64,000 nucleotides of DNA from JACCTU01 sp963700495 (GCA_963700495.1 CAVOXT010000006.1:434001-498000); one strand, 5' to 3'; positions 25,655-34,634 are shown, counted from the stretch's first letter. Program-made: numbers and translations. The notes: generated by a model not told the origin, from the letters alone.

Positions 25655-26256
25655 TCCGCGTTCTCATCGCGGAGGACCAGGCGATGGTCCGTGGCGCGCT
25701 CGCCAGCCTGCTTGCGCTCGAGGACGACATCGAGGTTGTGGCCGAGGTGGACCGCGGCGACGCCGTTCTCGCTGCAGCCCGCGCACATCTCGTCGACGTG
25801 GCCCTGCTCGACATCGAGATGCCGGGCCAGGACGGGATCTCAGCTTGCGCGGAGCTCGCACGCGAGTTGCCTAGGACGCGAACGCTGATCCTGACTACCT
25901 TCGGCCGTCCCGGCTACCTCCGTCGCGCGATCGAGAACGGCGCCGATGGCTTCCTGCTCAAGGACGCACCCGCAGACCAACTTGCCGACGCGGTGCGCGA
26001 GGTCAACGCCGGGCGACGCGTGATCGACCCCGGTCTCGCCGCCGCCGCCATAGCCGACGGCGTCAGCCCCTTGACGGAGCGGGAGCATGACGTCCTCGCC
26101 GCTGCGATCAGACACACGACAGCAGCCGAGATCGCCGCTCAGCTTTACCTGTCCGAGGGAACGGTGCGGAACTACCTCAGCGCGGCGATCCGCAAACTTG
26201 GAGCGCGCAACCGTTCCGAGGCCATTGGCATCGCCGAGGAGAAGGGTTGGCTCTAG
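25651..26256 (+). CDS. DesR-like NarL-type response regulator
   Basis: A 201-residue protein with receiver phosphoacceptor Asp54 in ALLDIEMPGQDG and the Lys in GFLLKDAPADQ. The LuxR helix-turn-helix is LTEREHDVLAAAIRHTTAAE with LSEGTVRNYLSAAIRKL. It is coupled to the DesK-like kinase by an ATGA overlap. The pair probably controls the operon's own membrane protein or envelope lipid genes (inference from DesK/DesR). Confidence 0.93.
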   Translation: MIRVLIAEDQAMVRGALASLLALEDDIEVVAEVDRGDAVLAAARAHLVDVALLDIEMPGQDGISACAELARELPRTRTLILTTFGRPGYLRRAIENGADGFLLKDAPADQLADAVREVNAGRRVIDPGLAAAAIADGVSPLTEREHDVLAAAIRHTTAAEIAAQLYLSEGTVRNYLSAAIRKLGARNRSEAIGIAEEKGWL

Positions 26257-26284
26257 CGACTCAGGGGTCTGAGCGGGTTGCGCA

Positions 26285-26674
26285 CTACATTGGCCGGTAG
26301 GTCCCGAAGCTCCAGAGGTTGCCCTCGGGATCGCGCGCGGCGTAGTCGCGAGAGCCGTAGTCGGTGTCGTGGAGCTCGCGGACGACCTCGGCGCCCGCTG
26401 CACGGGCCTGCTCGAAGTGCGCGTCGATGCCGTCGTCGACGATGACGTACACGCCCTGGTTGACGGCTCCGAGCTCGCGCGGGGTCTTCATCCCGAGATC
26501 GTTGCTTCCAACGCTGCCGAGCATGATCATCCCGTCGCCGAACCGCAGCTCGGCGTGCGCGACCGTACCGTCGGGGCCGTCGTGCACCGACAAGCGCTCG
26601 AAACCGAAGGCGCGCTCGAGCCAGTCCAGCGCGGCCCTCGCGTCGGCGTAGTTCATGAAGGCGATGCAGTTCAC
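26285..26674 (-). CDS. VOC-family protein
   Basis: A 129-residue glyoxalase-like protein (FMNYADARAALDWLERAFGF at the start, SRDYAARDPEGNLWSFGTYR at the end). The GTG at 26674 was chosen because GAGGAGG is 5 bases upstream. It follows an AraC regulator by 71 bases on the same strand, a pairing common in actinobacteria. It may bind or modify a small molecule; the ligand is unknown. Confidence 0.87.
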   Translation of the reverse strand: MNCIAFMNYADARAALDWLERAFGFERLSVHDGPDGTVAHAELRFGDGMIMLGSVGSNDLGMKTPRELGAVNQGVYVIVDDGIDAHFEQARAAGAEVVRELHDTDYGSRDYAARDPEGNLWSFGTYRPM

Positions 26675-26745
26675 TCCGTCCTCCTCTCGTTGGCTTTCCC
26701 AGCGTACGAGTGGACGCGCGCGGGGTCTTGGACGAATGTGACCCG

Positions 26746-27591
26746 CTAGACGACGACGCCGCCGTCCGGGACGATGTGTCGTGCAAACGCTCCCGGCGAC
26801 GTTCCGGCGAACTCGCGGAAGTCGCGGTTGAGGTGTGCCTGATCGTAGTACCCGCTCTCGAGCGCGACCTCGCCCAGGCTCATCGCGTCGTTGCCGAGGA
26901 GCGACACCGCTCGCTCGAACCGCAGGATCCGCGCGACGGTCTTTGGCGGCAGCCCGACCTGCTCGTGGAAGCGTGTCGCGAGATGCCGACGACTCCGTCC
27001 CAGCCGGTCGCAGATCCAGCCGATCGGCGCCTTGCCGTTCGTGCGTTCGAGCATCGTCCAAGCCCACGCAACGTCCGGAGCGGGTCGGTGGGCGTCGGCC
27101 ATGCCGGCAAGGAGCATCGAGTCGAGAATCGCGAACCGCTCCTCCCAGGTCGCAGGCTCCGCAAGCTGTTCGCTCAGCCGTCCGAGGGCGCGAGGAACGG
27201 CGTCCTCCAGCGGGACGACGCGGTTCGTCAGCTCGTGCATCGGCTGGCCGAGAAGCATGTGCGCGCCGAGCGGCGTGAGATTCACCTGGACGCAGCTCGC
27301 AGGGCCGGCGGCGGCCACGTACGACGATCGCTCTCCGAGCCCGGCGACGAAGCTGTCGTACTCGACACGTGGCCCGGTGGGCGCTGAGGCGATCTGCCAT
27401 GACGAGCCGAAGTTCACGATGAGCGCGAGCCTCGTCGTCGGCACCTGCTGTCGGAGCGGCGCCGACGTGCCGCTCTCGACGTATCCCTCGTACTCTCCGA
27501 CGAAGGCGCGAAGGCGCAGGTGCGGGGCGCGGAGGACGCGCTCCCAGCTGCCGAGCTCGGACTCGTGGCGGAGTACGCGTGCCGTACTCAT
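26746..27591 (-). CDS. AraC-family transcriptional regulator
   Basis: About 281 residues. The N-terminal 170 residues form a ligand-sensing domain (QVPTTRLALIVNFGSSWQIA), and the C-terminal AraC DNA-binding domain reads IGWICDRLGRSRRHLATRFH and VALESGYYDQAHLNRDFREF. The start is the ATG at 27591 or that at 27597; neither has a strong Shine-Dalgarno. It lies upstream of the VOC gene, which it probably regulates. Confidence 0.88.
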   Translation of the reverse strand: MSTARVLRHESELGSWERVLRAPHLRLRAFVGEYEGYVESGTSAPLRQQVPTTRLALIVNFGSSWQIASAPTGPRVEYDSFVAGLGERSSYVAAAGPASCVQVNLTPLGAHMLLGQPMHELTNRVVPLEDAVPRALGRLSEQLAEPATWEERFAILDSMLLAGMADAHRPAPDVAWAWTMLERTNGKAPIGWICDRLGRSRRHLATRFHEQVGLPPKTVARILRFERAVSLLGNDAMSLGEVALESGYYDQAHLNRDFREFAGTSPGAFARHIVPDGGVVV

Positions 27592-27680
27592 CGGCACAGC
27601 CTAGAACGCGACGCGTGCGGCAGCTCTGAGCGTCGCGAGTCGACGTGGGAGCGCCTGCGCTTCATAGAGCTCACGCTGAA

Positions 27681-27946
27681 GTCCTCTCGCCTGAGCGGGC
27701 CTTCGACCTGAGCGGGACGAGCAATTCGACCCCCTCTCTACATATGGAACGGGTCATCCCTCTGGCCGGTGAGAGCGCTGTCCCCGAATCCGCCTTCTCA
27801 TCGGAGATTTCCGGTGGCGGGGATGGAGCGTTCATGGAACCTAGCGGTCGCAACCAGTGGCAACCGGTGGCACATGCACGAGCCCCGAAAACGGCTCTAA
27901 CAAGCCAAAACCGTTGCTACCGGTTGCGACCAGTTGCCGGTCGGAG
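27681..27946. repeat. Dispersed repeat, copy B
   Basis: The 266-bp counterpart of 3871-4130, sharing its ends and the inverted arms around GAGCCCCGAAAACGGCTC. Two tandem CCTGAGCGGG motifs lie near the start. It occupies most of the gap between the AraC and TetR genes. Unlike copy A it is not followed by an IS110 end, so the repeat is an element in its own right. Confidence 0.7.
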
Positions 27947-27988
27947 CGCATGGGGCTTCAGCCTGGACGTCTGAGCATCGCACGCCTA

Positions 27989-28004
27989 CCATACATGTGT
28001 ATGG
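27989..28004. promoter_or_regulatory. Inverted repeat at the TetR start, probable operator
   Basis: CCATAC, a 4-base spacer ATGT, then GTATGG. It spans the start codon region of the TetR gene, a typical place for autoregulation. Confidence 0.45.
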
Positions 28005-28579
28005 CACCTGGGGTGGTCGGTCGCGATGTTCGCCGCGCGAGCTTGTCCGGCGTGGTGGCAGACATTGCCGCCGGCCAAGGCCTCGAGGCGGTTACCGTTC
28101 GGGCGGTAGCAGCGGCGGCAGGTGTCTCGATCGGAGCGGTGCAGCACTACTTCCCGACGAAGGACGCCATGATGCTCCATGCGTACGAGCACGTGAGCGC
28201 CGCGCTCGACGCGCGCGTCGAAGCAGCAGTCGCCGACGCACGAAGTCCTCGCGAAGCGCTGCGTGCGATCCTCCTGGCGGTGCTGCCGACGGACGCGGCG
28301 TCTCGGCGCATCATCCGCGTGGCGATCGCCTTCGAGACGCGGGCGCTCCACTCTCCCGAACTCGCGGCGCGCACGCGTGTCGACAATGCCGAGCTTCACT
28401 CCGCGCTCCAAGACCTCTTTGCGCAGGGCGGAGCGCAGGATCCGCGCCGCGAGGCCCTGGCGGCGCTCGCCCTCCTCGGCCTGTGTCAGCCGCTCCTGCT
28501 CGAGAACCCGCTCTGCACGTTCGACGAGGCGGTCGGCGTCGTCGATGCCCATCTCGATCGGGCGCTCCCGGCGCGATGA
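28001..28579 (+). CDS. TetR-family regulator
   Basis: A 192-residue protein with an N-terminal helix-turn-helix (VTVRAVAAAAGVSIGAVQHY then FPTKDAMMLHAYEHV) and a helical ligand domain resembling TetR_C_6-type regulators. The ATG at 28001 was preferred; an ATG two codons upstream is possible. Its stop overlaps the start of a large membrane protein (ATGA), which it probably controls. Confidence 0.88.
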   Translation: MAPGVVGRDVRRASLSGVVADIAAGQGLEAVTVRAVAAAAGVSIGAVQHYFPTKDAMMLHAYEHVSAALDARVEAAVADARSPREALRAILLAVLPTDAASRRIIRVAIAFETRALHSPELAARTRVDNAELHSALQDLFAQGGAQDPRREALAALALLGLCQPLLLENPLCTFDEAVGVVDAHLDRALPAR

Positions 28580-30033
28580 GCTCGCGCGCGTTCTTCGCGG
28601 CTGCGCTGGGCGTCGGCGCCGCGGCATCAGCGGTCGTGTGGGCGGCGGCGGCCGCCGGTCCCGCCGTGCCGCTCGGCGCGCTGCTCCTCGGTCTGGCCGT
28701 GGTGCTCGCGCTGTCGGGCCAGCATCGCTGGACGACCGCGGCCGCCGTCGGCCTCGCTTCGCTCGTGCTGATCCAGGCGCTCGCGGCCGGCGCCGGTCAG
28801 ACCGCAGGCAGCGACGGATGGGTCGTGGCGGTCGGCCGCGTCGTTCAGCTCGCGTCGACTCTCACCGCCGTGGCGACCGGGTGCTCCCTCGTGGTGCGCT
28901 CGCACCGCGCGGCTCCACGGGTCGCTCCTTCCCGCCGCGCTCGAGCCCGCGCGCAGCGTGTACGGCGGCGACCGGCGCTCGCCCCGGTCGCGACGCTGAT
29001 GCTGCTTGCGCCCATCGGCGCAGAGCTGCTCGCAGCGTACGGCGATTCCACCGGTCGTCCGGGTGCGGTGGCGTTCGCCCTCGTGTTCTTCGCCGCGCTG
29101 TACGGGTGCCCGGCACTGCTCGCGCGCGAGGTCGCGATCCGTACCGGGCGCGGCTGGCCGGCGATCCTCCTGTTCGCGGCCGCGCTCGCCGTGCTCGAGG
29201 CCGGCGTGGTCGACCAGTCGGTGTTCGCCGAGGAAAGCGACCTGGTGCGCGGTTGGGACGAGTCCGTCCGGCGAACGTACGTCGACCCACTCGGCATCAG
29301 CGCGTTCAACGCGCTCAGCTGGGTGATCGGGCACGTCGTCTACAGCTTCGCCGCACCCATCGCTGTTGCCCAGGCGATCCGGCCCGGCCTCGCGTGGCGT
29401 CCCTGGCTCGGCCGCAGGGCGCTCGTCGGCGTGACGCTCCTGTGGCTCGCGGCTGCGGCAGTCATCGTCGCCGACCTCGAGCCCGGAGCCGTGCACAGCG
29501 GGACGCCGGTCGAGATCGCCGCCGCAGCCGTGATCGCCGCCGGGCTCGTCGCGGCTGCGTTCCTCACCAGCCGCCGTACCGAGCCTCGTTCGGGGACGCC
29601 GTCCATGGCCGGCATTCGTGCGGCGGGCGTCGGCGGGTTCGTTGTGGCGACCGCGCTCGCGCTTCCGCCGGACACATGGCTCGGCGTCGTCCTGCTTGTC
29701 GCGGCCGCCATGGTCTCGGCCGTGTGGCTCGCACGCGTCGCCAGGGCCGGCCGCTGGGGGCTCGCGCACACCGCCGCGGCCGGCACGGGAGCACTGGTCA
29801 GCCGCGGCACGCTCGCGTTCCTCTACCAGCCCCTAGTCGGTGAAGTCGCAGAGCCTGCCAAGTACACGCACAACGTCGTCATGCTGGTGACCGTCACAGC
29901 GTTAGGCGTGTACGCCGTGCGTCAGGCATCCGCTTGGGCCGTGCCGCCACCCGACGCTCAATCGCCAGACGGGCAGGCGCTGGAGACGCCAGCGGGTACT
30001 CGAGAACGGCTCGCCTCCGCTAGTCACCGATGA
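28576..30033 (+). CDS. Polytopic membrane protein of unknown function
   Basis: A 485-residue protein with about twelve hydrophobic helices and a basic cytoplasmic loop after helix 4 (RRARARAQRVRRRPALAP). The central part contains LFAAALAVLEAGVVDQSVF and a polar segment (EESDLVRGWDESVRRTYVDP) reminiscent of membrane-embedded enzymes, but no family is recognised with certainty. It is translationally coupled to the TetR regulator. Its last 14 bases overlap the 3' end of the CorA gene on the other strand. Confidence 0.7.
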   Translation: MSSRAFFAAALGVGAAASAVVWAAAAAGPAVPLGALLLGLAVVLALSGQHRWTTAAAVGLASLVLIQALAAGAGQTAGSDGWVVAVGRVVQLASTLTAVATGCSLVVRSHRAAPRVAPSRRARARAQRVRRRPALAPVATLMLLAPIGAELLAAYGDSTGRPGAVAFALVFFAALYGCPALLAREVAIRTGRGWPAILLFAAALAVLEAGVVDQSVFAEESDLVRGWDESVRRTYVDPLGISAFNALSWVIGHVVYSFAAPIAVAQAIRPGLAWRPWLGRRALVGVTLLWLAAAAVIVADLEPGAVHSGTPVEIAAAAVIAAGLVAAAFLTSRRTEPRSGTPSMAGIRAAGVGGFVVATALALPPDTWLGVVLLVAAAMVSAVWLARVARAGRWGLAHTAAAGTGALVSRGTLAFLYQPLVGEVAEPAKYTHNVVMLVTVTALGVYAVRQASAWAVPPPDAQSPDGQALETPAGTRERLASASHR

Positions 30034-30976
30034 GAAACCGGCGCACCAAGAAGCGCCAGCAGAGTAGGGCCACCGCGACGGGGCCGATGAACCCGAGCAG
30101 CCAGAAGGCGATCGTGGTGTCGATTTGATCGACCATCCACCCGAAGTTCATGCCGAAGAATCCGGTGATGAATGTGAGCGGCACGAAGATCGTCGCCACG
30201 ACGCTCACCACATACGCACGCTCGTTCAGCTGCAGATCCAGCAGCATCGCCATCGCGTTCAGGGCGGCGTCGATCGAGGCCAGCAAGCGATTGACCTGCT
30301 CGTACAGACGGTCGAAGTAAGGCTCGCCGTGCGTGTCGAAGCCGCGGAGCGCTCCGATCTCCACGCCGATTCGCGCGAAGACGGCCTGCTCGGCACTGAC
30401 CCGGCGCCGCATTGTCGCGAGCCTCGGGCCGGTCTCCCGCAGCGTCGTCCTCGACGGTACGCGCCCGCCGCCCTCCTCGGCCCACGCGGTGCCGATGGCG
30501 TCCAGCCTTCGCTCGATCTCCACCAGCGCGTCAGAGGTAGTCGCGAGCATCGCCTCGAGCACCGCGTAGACGACGTATGGTTTGCTCCGTTCCTCCGGCA
30601 GTTCAGGAGCGAGGACTGCAGGCAGCGAGATTCGCTCCTCGTGAAGCGTCAACAGGTAGTCGCCGGTGACCAGGACATGGACCTCAACGGGTCGTAGTCG
30701 GTACGCGGCCTCTTCGGCAGGCGCCTCAGGCTCGATATAGCAGCGGAGCGCGAAGACCACGGACTCTCGGTCGGCGTGGAACGTCCGTGAGGCGGAGGCG
30801 TCGCCGGAAGAGGCCAGAGCCCGCAGGGCGCGCTCGGGAATCCCCAGCGCATCGACGAGATCATCACGGTTCGTCTCGCTGAGCGAGACGTCGAGCCAGA
30901 AGAAGCGCCCCTCCCCGCGCAGCGCAGCGACACGCTCTCGCTCGGCGGCGTCGAGTCCGGAGAGCATCTCCGTCAC
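30020..30976 (-). CDS. CorA-family divalent cation transporter
   Basis: A 318-residue protein. The long N-terminal cytoplasmic domain ends in the stalk helix, then two C-terminal transmembrane helices with the signature GMNF in FITGFFGMNFGWM between them. CorA pentamers carry Mg2+, Co2+ or, in ZntB relatives, Zn2+. The missing Pro in the usual YGMNFEHMPE loop makes the ion uncertain. ATG 30976 gives a family-like length. Confidence 0.9.
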   Translation of the reverse strand: MTEMLSGLDAAERERVAALRGEGRFFWLDVSLSETNRDDLVDALGIPERALRALASSGDASASRTFHADRESVVFALRCYIEPEAPAEEAAYRLRPVEVHVLVTGDYLLTLHEERISLPAVLAPELPEERSKPYVVYAVLEAMLATTSDALVEIERRLDAIGTAWAEEGGGRVPSRTTLRETGPRLATMRRRVSAEQAVFARIGVEIGALRGFDTHGEPYFDRLYEQVNRLLASIDAALNAMAMLLDLQLNERAYVVSVVATIFVPLTFITGFFGMNFGWMVDQIDTTIAFWLLGFIGPVAVALLCWRFLVRRFLIGD

Positions 30977-31266
30977 GCCACTCAGACTACGGTTGCCGCA
31001 GGACGCTCACCAAGTGTCTCGCGCAGGAACGCCTCGTCCTCGGCGATGAGGGCCGCGGCAAAGCCACTTCGCTTCCACCAGCGTGCACGGATGCGGTGTT
31101 GAGCTGGTCGAGGAGTTTGGATCGCGTGTTGGCGCCCGTCGCGGGCGAGGTGTGGCCGTCCCTGAGGCACGCCCGACCCTGGAAGCGATTGTCACCGCGT
31201 CCGATGGAAGACGCGGCGGCGCGTCGTCGTCTTGAGATTGACGACCGCGACCACTGGAGACTTCGA
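30977..31266. other. Gap between CorA and HoxX
   Basis: On the minus strand a short frame ends with SGFAAALIAEDEAFLRETLG and a stop near 30982, which looks like the tail of a lost gene, but no family is recognised and there is no start. On the plus strand the HoxX frame is open upstream of the chosen start, with an alternative ATG at 31204. Confidence 0.35.
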
Positions 31267-33009
31267 ATGACCAGCCTCGCCACGTCTGCCAGCGCCACCC
31301 CGCTGGCCGCGCCCGCTCTGCGGGCCGAGCGTCCGCTGCGGATCCTGTTCGTCGTCTCTGCCCACAACAGCCTCAGCCAGCGGGTCTTCGTCGCCCTCAC
31401 CGACCTCGGCCACGATGTCTCGGTCGAGGTCGTGGACTGCAGTGCAGCTATCGAGGCGGCCGTGGCGCGCCACACGCCCGAGCTGATCGTCTGCCCGATG
31501 CTCAAGTCGATCATCCCAGAGTCCGTCTGGAGCCACCATCGCTGCCTGATCGTGCACCCGGGGCCCAGGGGTGATCGGGGGCCGTCCTCGCTCGATTGGG
31601 CGATCGAGCTCGAGATGGCGGAGTGGGGGGTGACGGTCCTGGAGGCGACCGGCGAGGTCGACGGTGGCGGCATCTGGGCGTCGCGGACGTTCCGGATGCG
31701 CCAGGCGGGGAAGAGCAGCCTGTACCGCCATGAGGCCCGGCACGCCGCGATCGGGGCCGTCGTCGACGCGGTGACGATGGTCGCCGCCGGCGGACGGATG
31801 GCCGAGCCGGTCGACTACGGCGATCCGAGCGTGACCGGCCGCCCGCGTCCGTTGATCCGGCAACCCGACCGCGCGATCGACTGGAGCTCCGACTCGACGG
31901 CGACCGTGATCCGCCGCATCCGTGCGGCGGAGGGGCATCCGGGTGTGCTCGACCGGATCGGGGAGATCGAGTTCCATCTCTTCGGCGTCCACCGCGAGGA
32001 CACGCTGCGCGGCGCGCCTGGCGAGATCGTCGCGCAGCGCCACGGCGCGATCTGCCGCGCGACGGTCGACGGAGCCGTCTGGATAAGCCACCTGAAGCGG
32101 CCCGGCCACTTCAAGCTTCCCGCGATGCGCGCGCTCGCGATCGCGGGATACCGCCTCGACGTCGCGGAGCTGCCCACGCCGTTGCACGCGCCGCCGTTCG
32201 CCCCACAGACGTTCCGCGAGATCGCCTACAAGGAGCACCGCGGCGTCGGCTACCTGCACTTCGACTTTTACAACGGCGCGATGAGCACGGACCAATGCCG
32301 AAGGCTGCTCGACGCGTACCGCTTCGCGCGCTCGCGGGGGACGAGCGTGATCGTGCTCATGGGCGGCGTCGACTTCTTCTCGAACGGAATCCACCTGAAC
32401 GTGATCGAAGCAGCCGAGGACCCGGCGGCGGAGTCCTGGTCGAATCTCCGGGCGATCGACGACGTCGTTCACGACGTGATCGAGACGGACTCGCAGCTCG
32501 TGGTCTCCGCGCTCACAGGCGACGCGGCCGCGGGGGGTGTGCCGTTCGCGCTCGCAGCTGACCACGTCGTCGCGCGTGAAGATGTCGTCCTCAACCCCTA
32601 CTACAGGCACATGGGTGGCCTCTACGGCTCCGAGTATTGGACCTACCTGCTGCCGAGGCGTGTGGGCGAGGAGATGACGACCGCGCTCACGTCTGCGCCG
32701 TTCGAGCCTCTCGGGGCGCGCCGAGCGGTGGACATCGGGCTGATCGACGACGCCTTCGGCGGCACCGTTGAGCAGTTCCACGTCGGCGTTCGCCGCTACG
32801 CCGAGCAGCTGGTGTCGAGTCCGGCCAGGGTCACCGAGCTGGCGGAGAAGCGCCGCTCGCGCGCGCGCGACGAGCAACGCAGACCGCTCGCCGCCTACCG
32901 TGCCGACGAGCTCGCACAATCGCGAGAGTGCTTCTTCGGCGCCGACCCCAGCTACCACGAGGCCCGACGCCGCTTCGTCTACAAGCTCGGGAGCCCCTTG
33001 ACCGCCTGA
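31267..33009 (+). CDS. hoxX: HoxX/HypX hydrogenase maturation protein (CO ligand synthesis)
   Basis: A 580-residue two-domain protein. Residues 20-290 resemble a formyltransferase (ILFVVSAHNSLSQRVFVALT, HPGPRGDRGPSSLDWAIE), and residues 320-570 resemble an enoyl-CoA hydratase/crotonase (GVDFFSNGIHLNVIEA, YRHMGGLYGSEYWTYLLPRR). HoxX converts the formyl group of N10-formyl-tetrahydrofolate to the CO ligand of [NiFe]-hydrogenase under air. No hydrogenase or hyp gene is in the window, so its partners are elsewhere. ATG 31267 starts just before the first domain. Confidence 0.93.
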   Translation: MTSLATSASATPLAAPALRAERPLRILFVVSAHNSLSQRVFVALTDLGHDVSVEVVDCSAAIEAAVARHTPELIVCPMLKSIIPESVWSHHRCLIVHPGPRGDRGPSSLDWAIELEMAEWGVTVLEATGEVDGGGIWASRTFRMRQAGKSSLYRHEARHAAIGAVVDAVTMVAAGGRMAEPVDYGDPSVTGRPRPLIRQPDRAIDWSSDSTATVIRRIRAAEGHPGVLDRIGEIEFHLFGVHREDTLRGAPGEIVAQRHGAICRATVDGAVWISHLKRPGHFKLPAMRALAIAGYRLDVAELPTPLHAPPFAPQTFREIAYKEHRGVGYLHFDFYNGAMSTDQCRRLLDAYRFARSRGTSVIVLMGGVDFFSNGIHLNVIEAAEDPAAESWSNLRAIDDVVHDVIETDSQLVVSALTGDAAAGGVPFALAADHVVAREDVVLNPYYRHMGGLYGSEYWTYLLPRRVGEEMTTALTSAPFEPLGARRAVDIGLIDDAFGGTVEQFHVGVRRYAEQLVSSPARVTELAEKRRSRARDEQRRPLAAYRADELAQSRECFFGADPSYHEARRRFVYKLGSPLTA

Positions 33010-33154
33010 CGGTCCTTAAGGAGATGCGCTACCGGAGCGAGCTCCCCTCCAGCCTGATCCTCCCCCGAGGAGGCGATAGAGAGATGAGCAACGCTGGTCC
33101 AGCCCGACACGACCCACCCTGACTGGGCGATACGAAACCGCCACTTGATCCCCG

Positions 33155-33203
33155 GCCCTCCTTCATTGAGAGGGGGTCGACGGTTCGAGTCCGTCAGAGG
33201 GCT
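33155..33203 (+). pseudogene. tRNA remnant (acceptor strand pieces and T arm)
   Basis: GACGG-TTCGAGT-CCGTC (33179-33195) is a perfect T arm, followed by AGAGGGC and a discriminator T. GCCCTCC at 33155-33161 can pair with six of the seven acceptor bases. The D arm and anticodon arm are missing, as only 17 bases separate the acceptor strand from the T arm. The amino acid cannot be told. It may be an internally deleted tRNA gene or an attachment-site scar. Confidence 0.55.
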
Positions 33204-33209
33204 CTACAA

Positions 33210-33230
33210 GAGCGCCGCACGTCGGCGCTC
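33210..33230. terminator. Hairpin between convergent hoxX and CYTH genes
   Basis: GAGCGCCG, loop CACGT, CGGCGCTC: an 8-bp perfect stem just after the tRNA remnant. It probably terminated the tRNA transcript and may serve both convergent genes. Confidence 0.55.
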
Positions 33231-33240
33231 CGCATACCCG

Positions 33241-34020
33241 CTACTCGCTCTCTGCCTGGAGCTGCTTGGAGAAGTACTCCAGCGCCTTCTGTGTCTTGGT
33301 TTCCTGTTCGCCGGTGAGGTCGATGCCTCGTTGTGTGAGGAATGCTCTTGTTTCGGCGGCGACCTGGAACGCCTCGGTCGGCGCGCATTTTGTCGATAGT
33401 TCGAGGATCATCGAGTTGTCGGGGTAGAACCACAGCTCGCCCACGAGTTTGCGGTCGTATCCCTCGGGCGCGAACTTCAACTTGAGCACGAAGATGGGGC
33501 CGAGGATCGAAAGGTCGTCGATCTCGAGCCCCTCGGGTGCGTGGGCCGCGTACAACGCCCGCTGTTCCTTCGAGAACAGCTTGCGCACCGGTTTGACGCC
33601 GAACACGGCGTCCCTGACATCCGGGTTAGGGAGCGTGCGCTTCATCGACCCGGAGCAGACGAAGCCCCCGGGCATCGCATCGACCTCGACACCGAAGTTC
33701 GGCGAGCCGCGGAGCTCCGCCGGAAGCTCGTCCGGGACCACCGGGCGCAGCTTGACGACCGAGTCGTCGCCCTTCAGCTGGACGCGGCGAGCGCGAACGA
33801 CGAGGCCCCTCTTGTTCAGGATCAGATCCGGTGTGTCGAAGAAGAAGACCTGCCGAATCTGACCGTTGAGGGGGTCGACCCCGAGCGCCGCCGCTGCACG
33901 GCTCCTGGCCGACACCGGCACCGTCAGCTTGAGCTCGACGGTGTCGGCGCCCTTGATCAGAGCGAGCAGTTCCGCGAGCTGCTCGTCGGATAGCCCGGGG
34001 GTGCTGGTTGTTGTCGCCAT
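33241..34020 (-). CDS. CYTH-like (adenylate cyclase/triphosphatase fold) protein
   Basis: A 259-residue soluble protein. TVELKLTV near residue 28 is a shortened version of the ExExK motif that opens the CYTH tunnel fold. It is followed by basic strand residues in LNKRGLVVRARRVQ and DDSVVKLRPV that would bind phosphate. Such proteins hydrolyse triphosphates or make cAMP; which applies here is open. The C-terminal helix TKTQKALEYFSKQLQAE is normal. It lies 30 bases downstream of an arylsulfatase remnant on the same strand. Confidence 0.65.
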   Translation of the reverse strand: MATTTSTPGLSDEQLAELLALIKGADTVELKLTVPVSARSRAAAALGVDPLNGQIRQVFFFDTPDLILNKRGLVVRARRVQLKGDDSVVKLRPVVPDELPAELRGSPNFGVEVDAMPGGFVCSGSMKRTLPNPDVRDAVFGVKPVRKLFSKEQRALYAAHAPEGLEIDDLSILGPIFVLKLKFAPEGYDRKLVGELWFYPDNSMILELSTKCAPTEAFQVAAETRAFLTQRGIDLTGEQETKTQKALEYFSKQLQAESE

Positions 34021-34050
34021 GGATCGTTCCTTTCGCTTGTGTCGCGAGGG

Positions 34051-34368
34051 TTACTGGAGGGCCAGTGCGACCCGGTAGCGCTCTTCCGCCGTGATCAGGT
34101 GGTCGGCGTCTTGTGCGTCCTCTCCGAGGTCGATCTGGATCCAGTCGATGCGGCCGTTGAACTCTGATTCGGCAGAGCCGTAGTCGTTGCTGACCGGCGT
34201 GCCGCGGTCCGCGCCCTTCGGCGGCCGCAAGGGCTCGATCGGCGGGAACTTCGAATTCGGGTCCTTGGCGTCGAACATGACCGCCCCCGTGAACGGGCGA
34301 TCCGGGATCGGTAGGACCGTGCGCTGGATGGTCGATGGGGTTCCAGGCTCCCATTCGGCATTCGACAT
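34051..34368 (-). pseudogene. Arylsulfatase with its whole catalytic core deleted in frame
   Basis: The N-terminal 52 residues (TVLPIPDRPFTGAVMFDAKD, then FPPIEPLRPPKGA) match the start of arylsulfatases, ending right before the APNVLVVLIDD catalytic strand. The last 38 residues (IDWIQIDLGEDAQDADHLIT, AEERYRVALALQ) match their extreme C-terminus. About 650 residues between, including the formylglycine site, are missing but the frame is kept, giving a 105-residue ORF. GGGAG precedes the ATG. It may be expressed but cannot be a sulfatase. Confidence 0.65.
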
Positions 34369-34451
34369 CGGAGATCTCCCTTGTCGCGTCGCTCGGGGAG
34401 AGCGAGACGCGCTCGACCCCGCTGAGCGCCCACACTAACCGAAGGCAGGTA

Positions 34452-34634
34452 TCACGGCCTCGCCGCCCGTCGCATATCAGAGCGGCCCGCGGCTCCACTG
34501 CTGCGAGGCTGCAGGCCGCCCCCCAGACCACGTTCGATCGCCGGCAGCGCGACGTTGACGACTGTCCCGTCGATCGTGGCTATGCCGGAGCCGAGGATCG
34601 CCGCGACCAGCGTCGTCCGCTGCACGCCGGTCAT
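34452..34634 (-). pseudogene. N-terminal fragment of an MFS drug transporter (DHA2/EmrB type)
   Basis: Starts MTGVQRTTLVAAILGSGIAT, then IDGTVVNVALPAIERGLGGG, the typical first helix and motif D1 of 14-helix drug exporters. Homology ends at about 45 residues with a frameshift (the neighbouring frame reads ASQQW, as expected next). The remaining thirteen helices are absent. Confidence 0.6.

Noticed and set aside
31192..32958. Minus-strand open frame of 588 codons opposite hoxX
   Set aside because: The sense strand encodes a clear HoxX; the antisense is low-complexity and typical of high-GC shadows.
33155..33203. Complete tRNA gene
   Set aside because: Only the T arm and acceptor strands are present; there is no anticodon arm.
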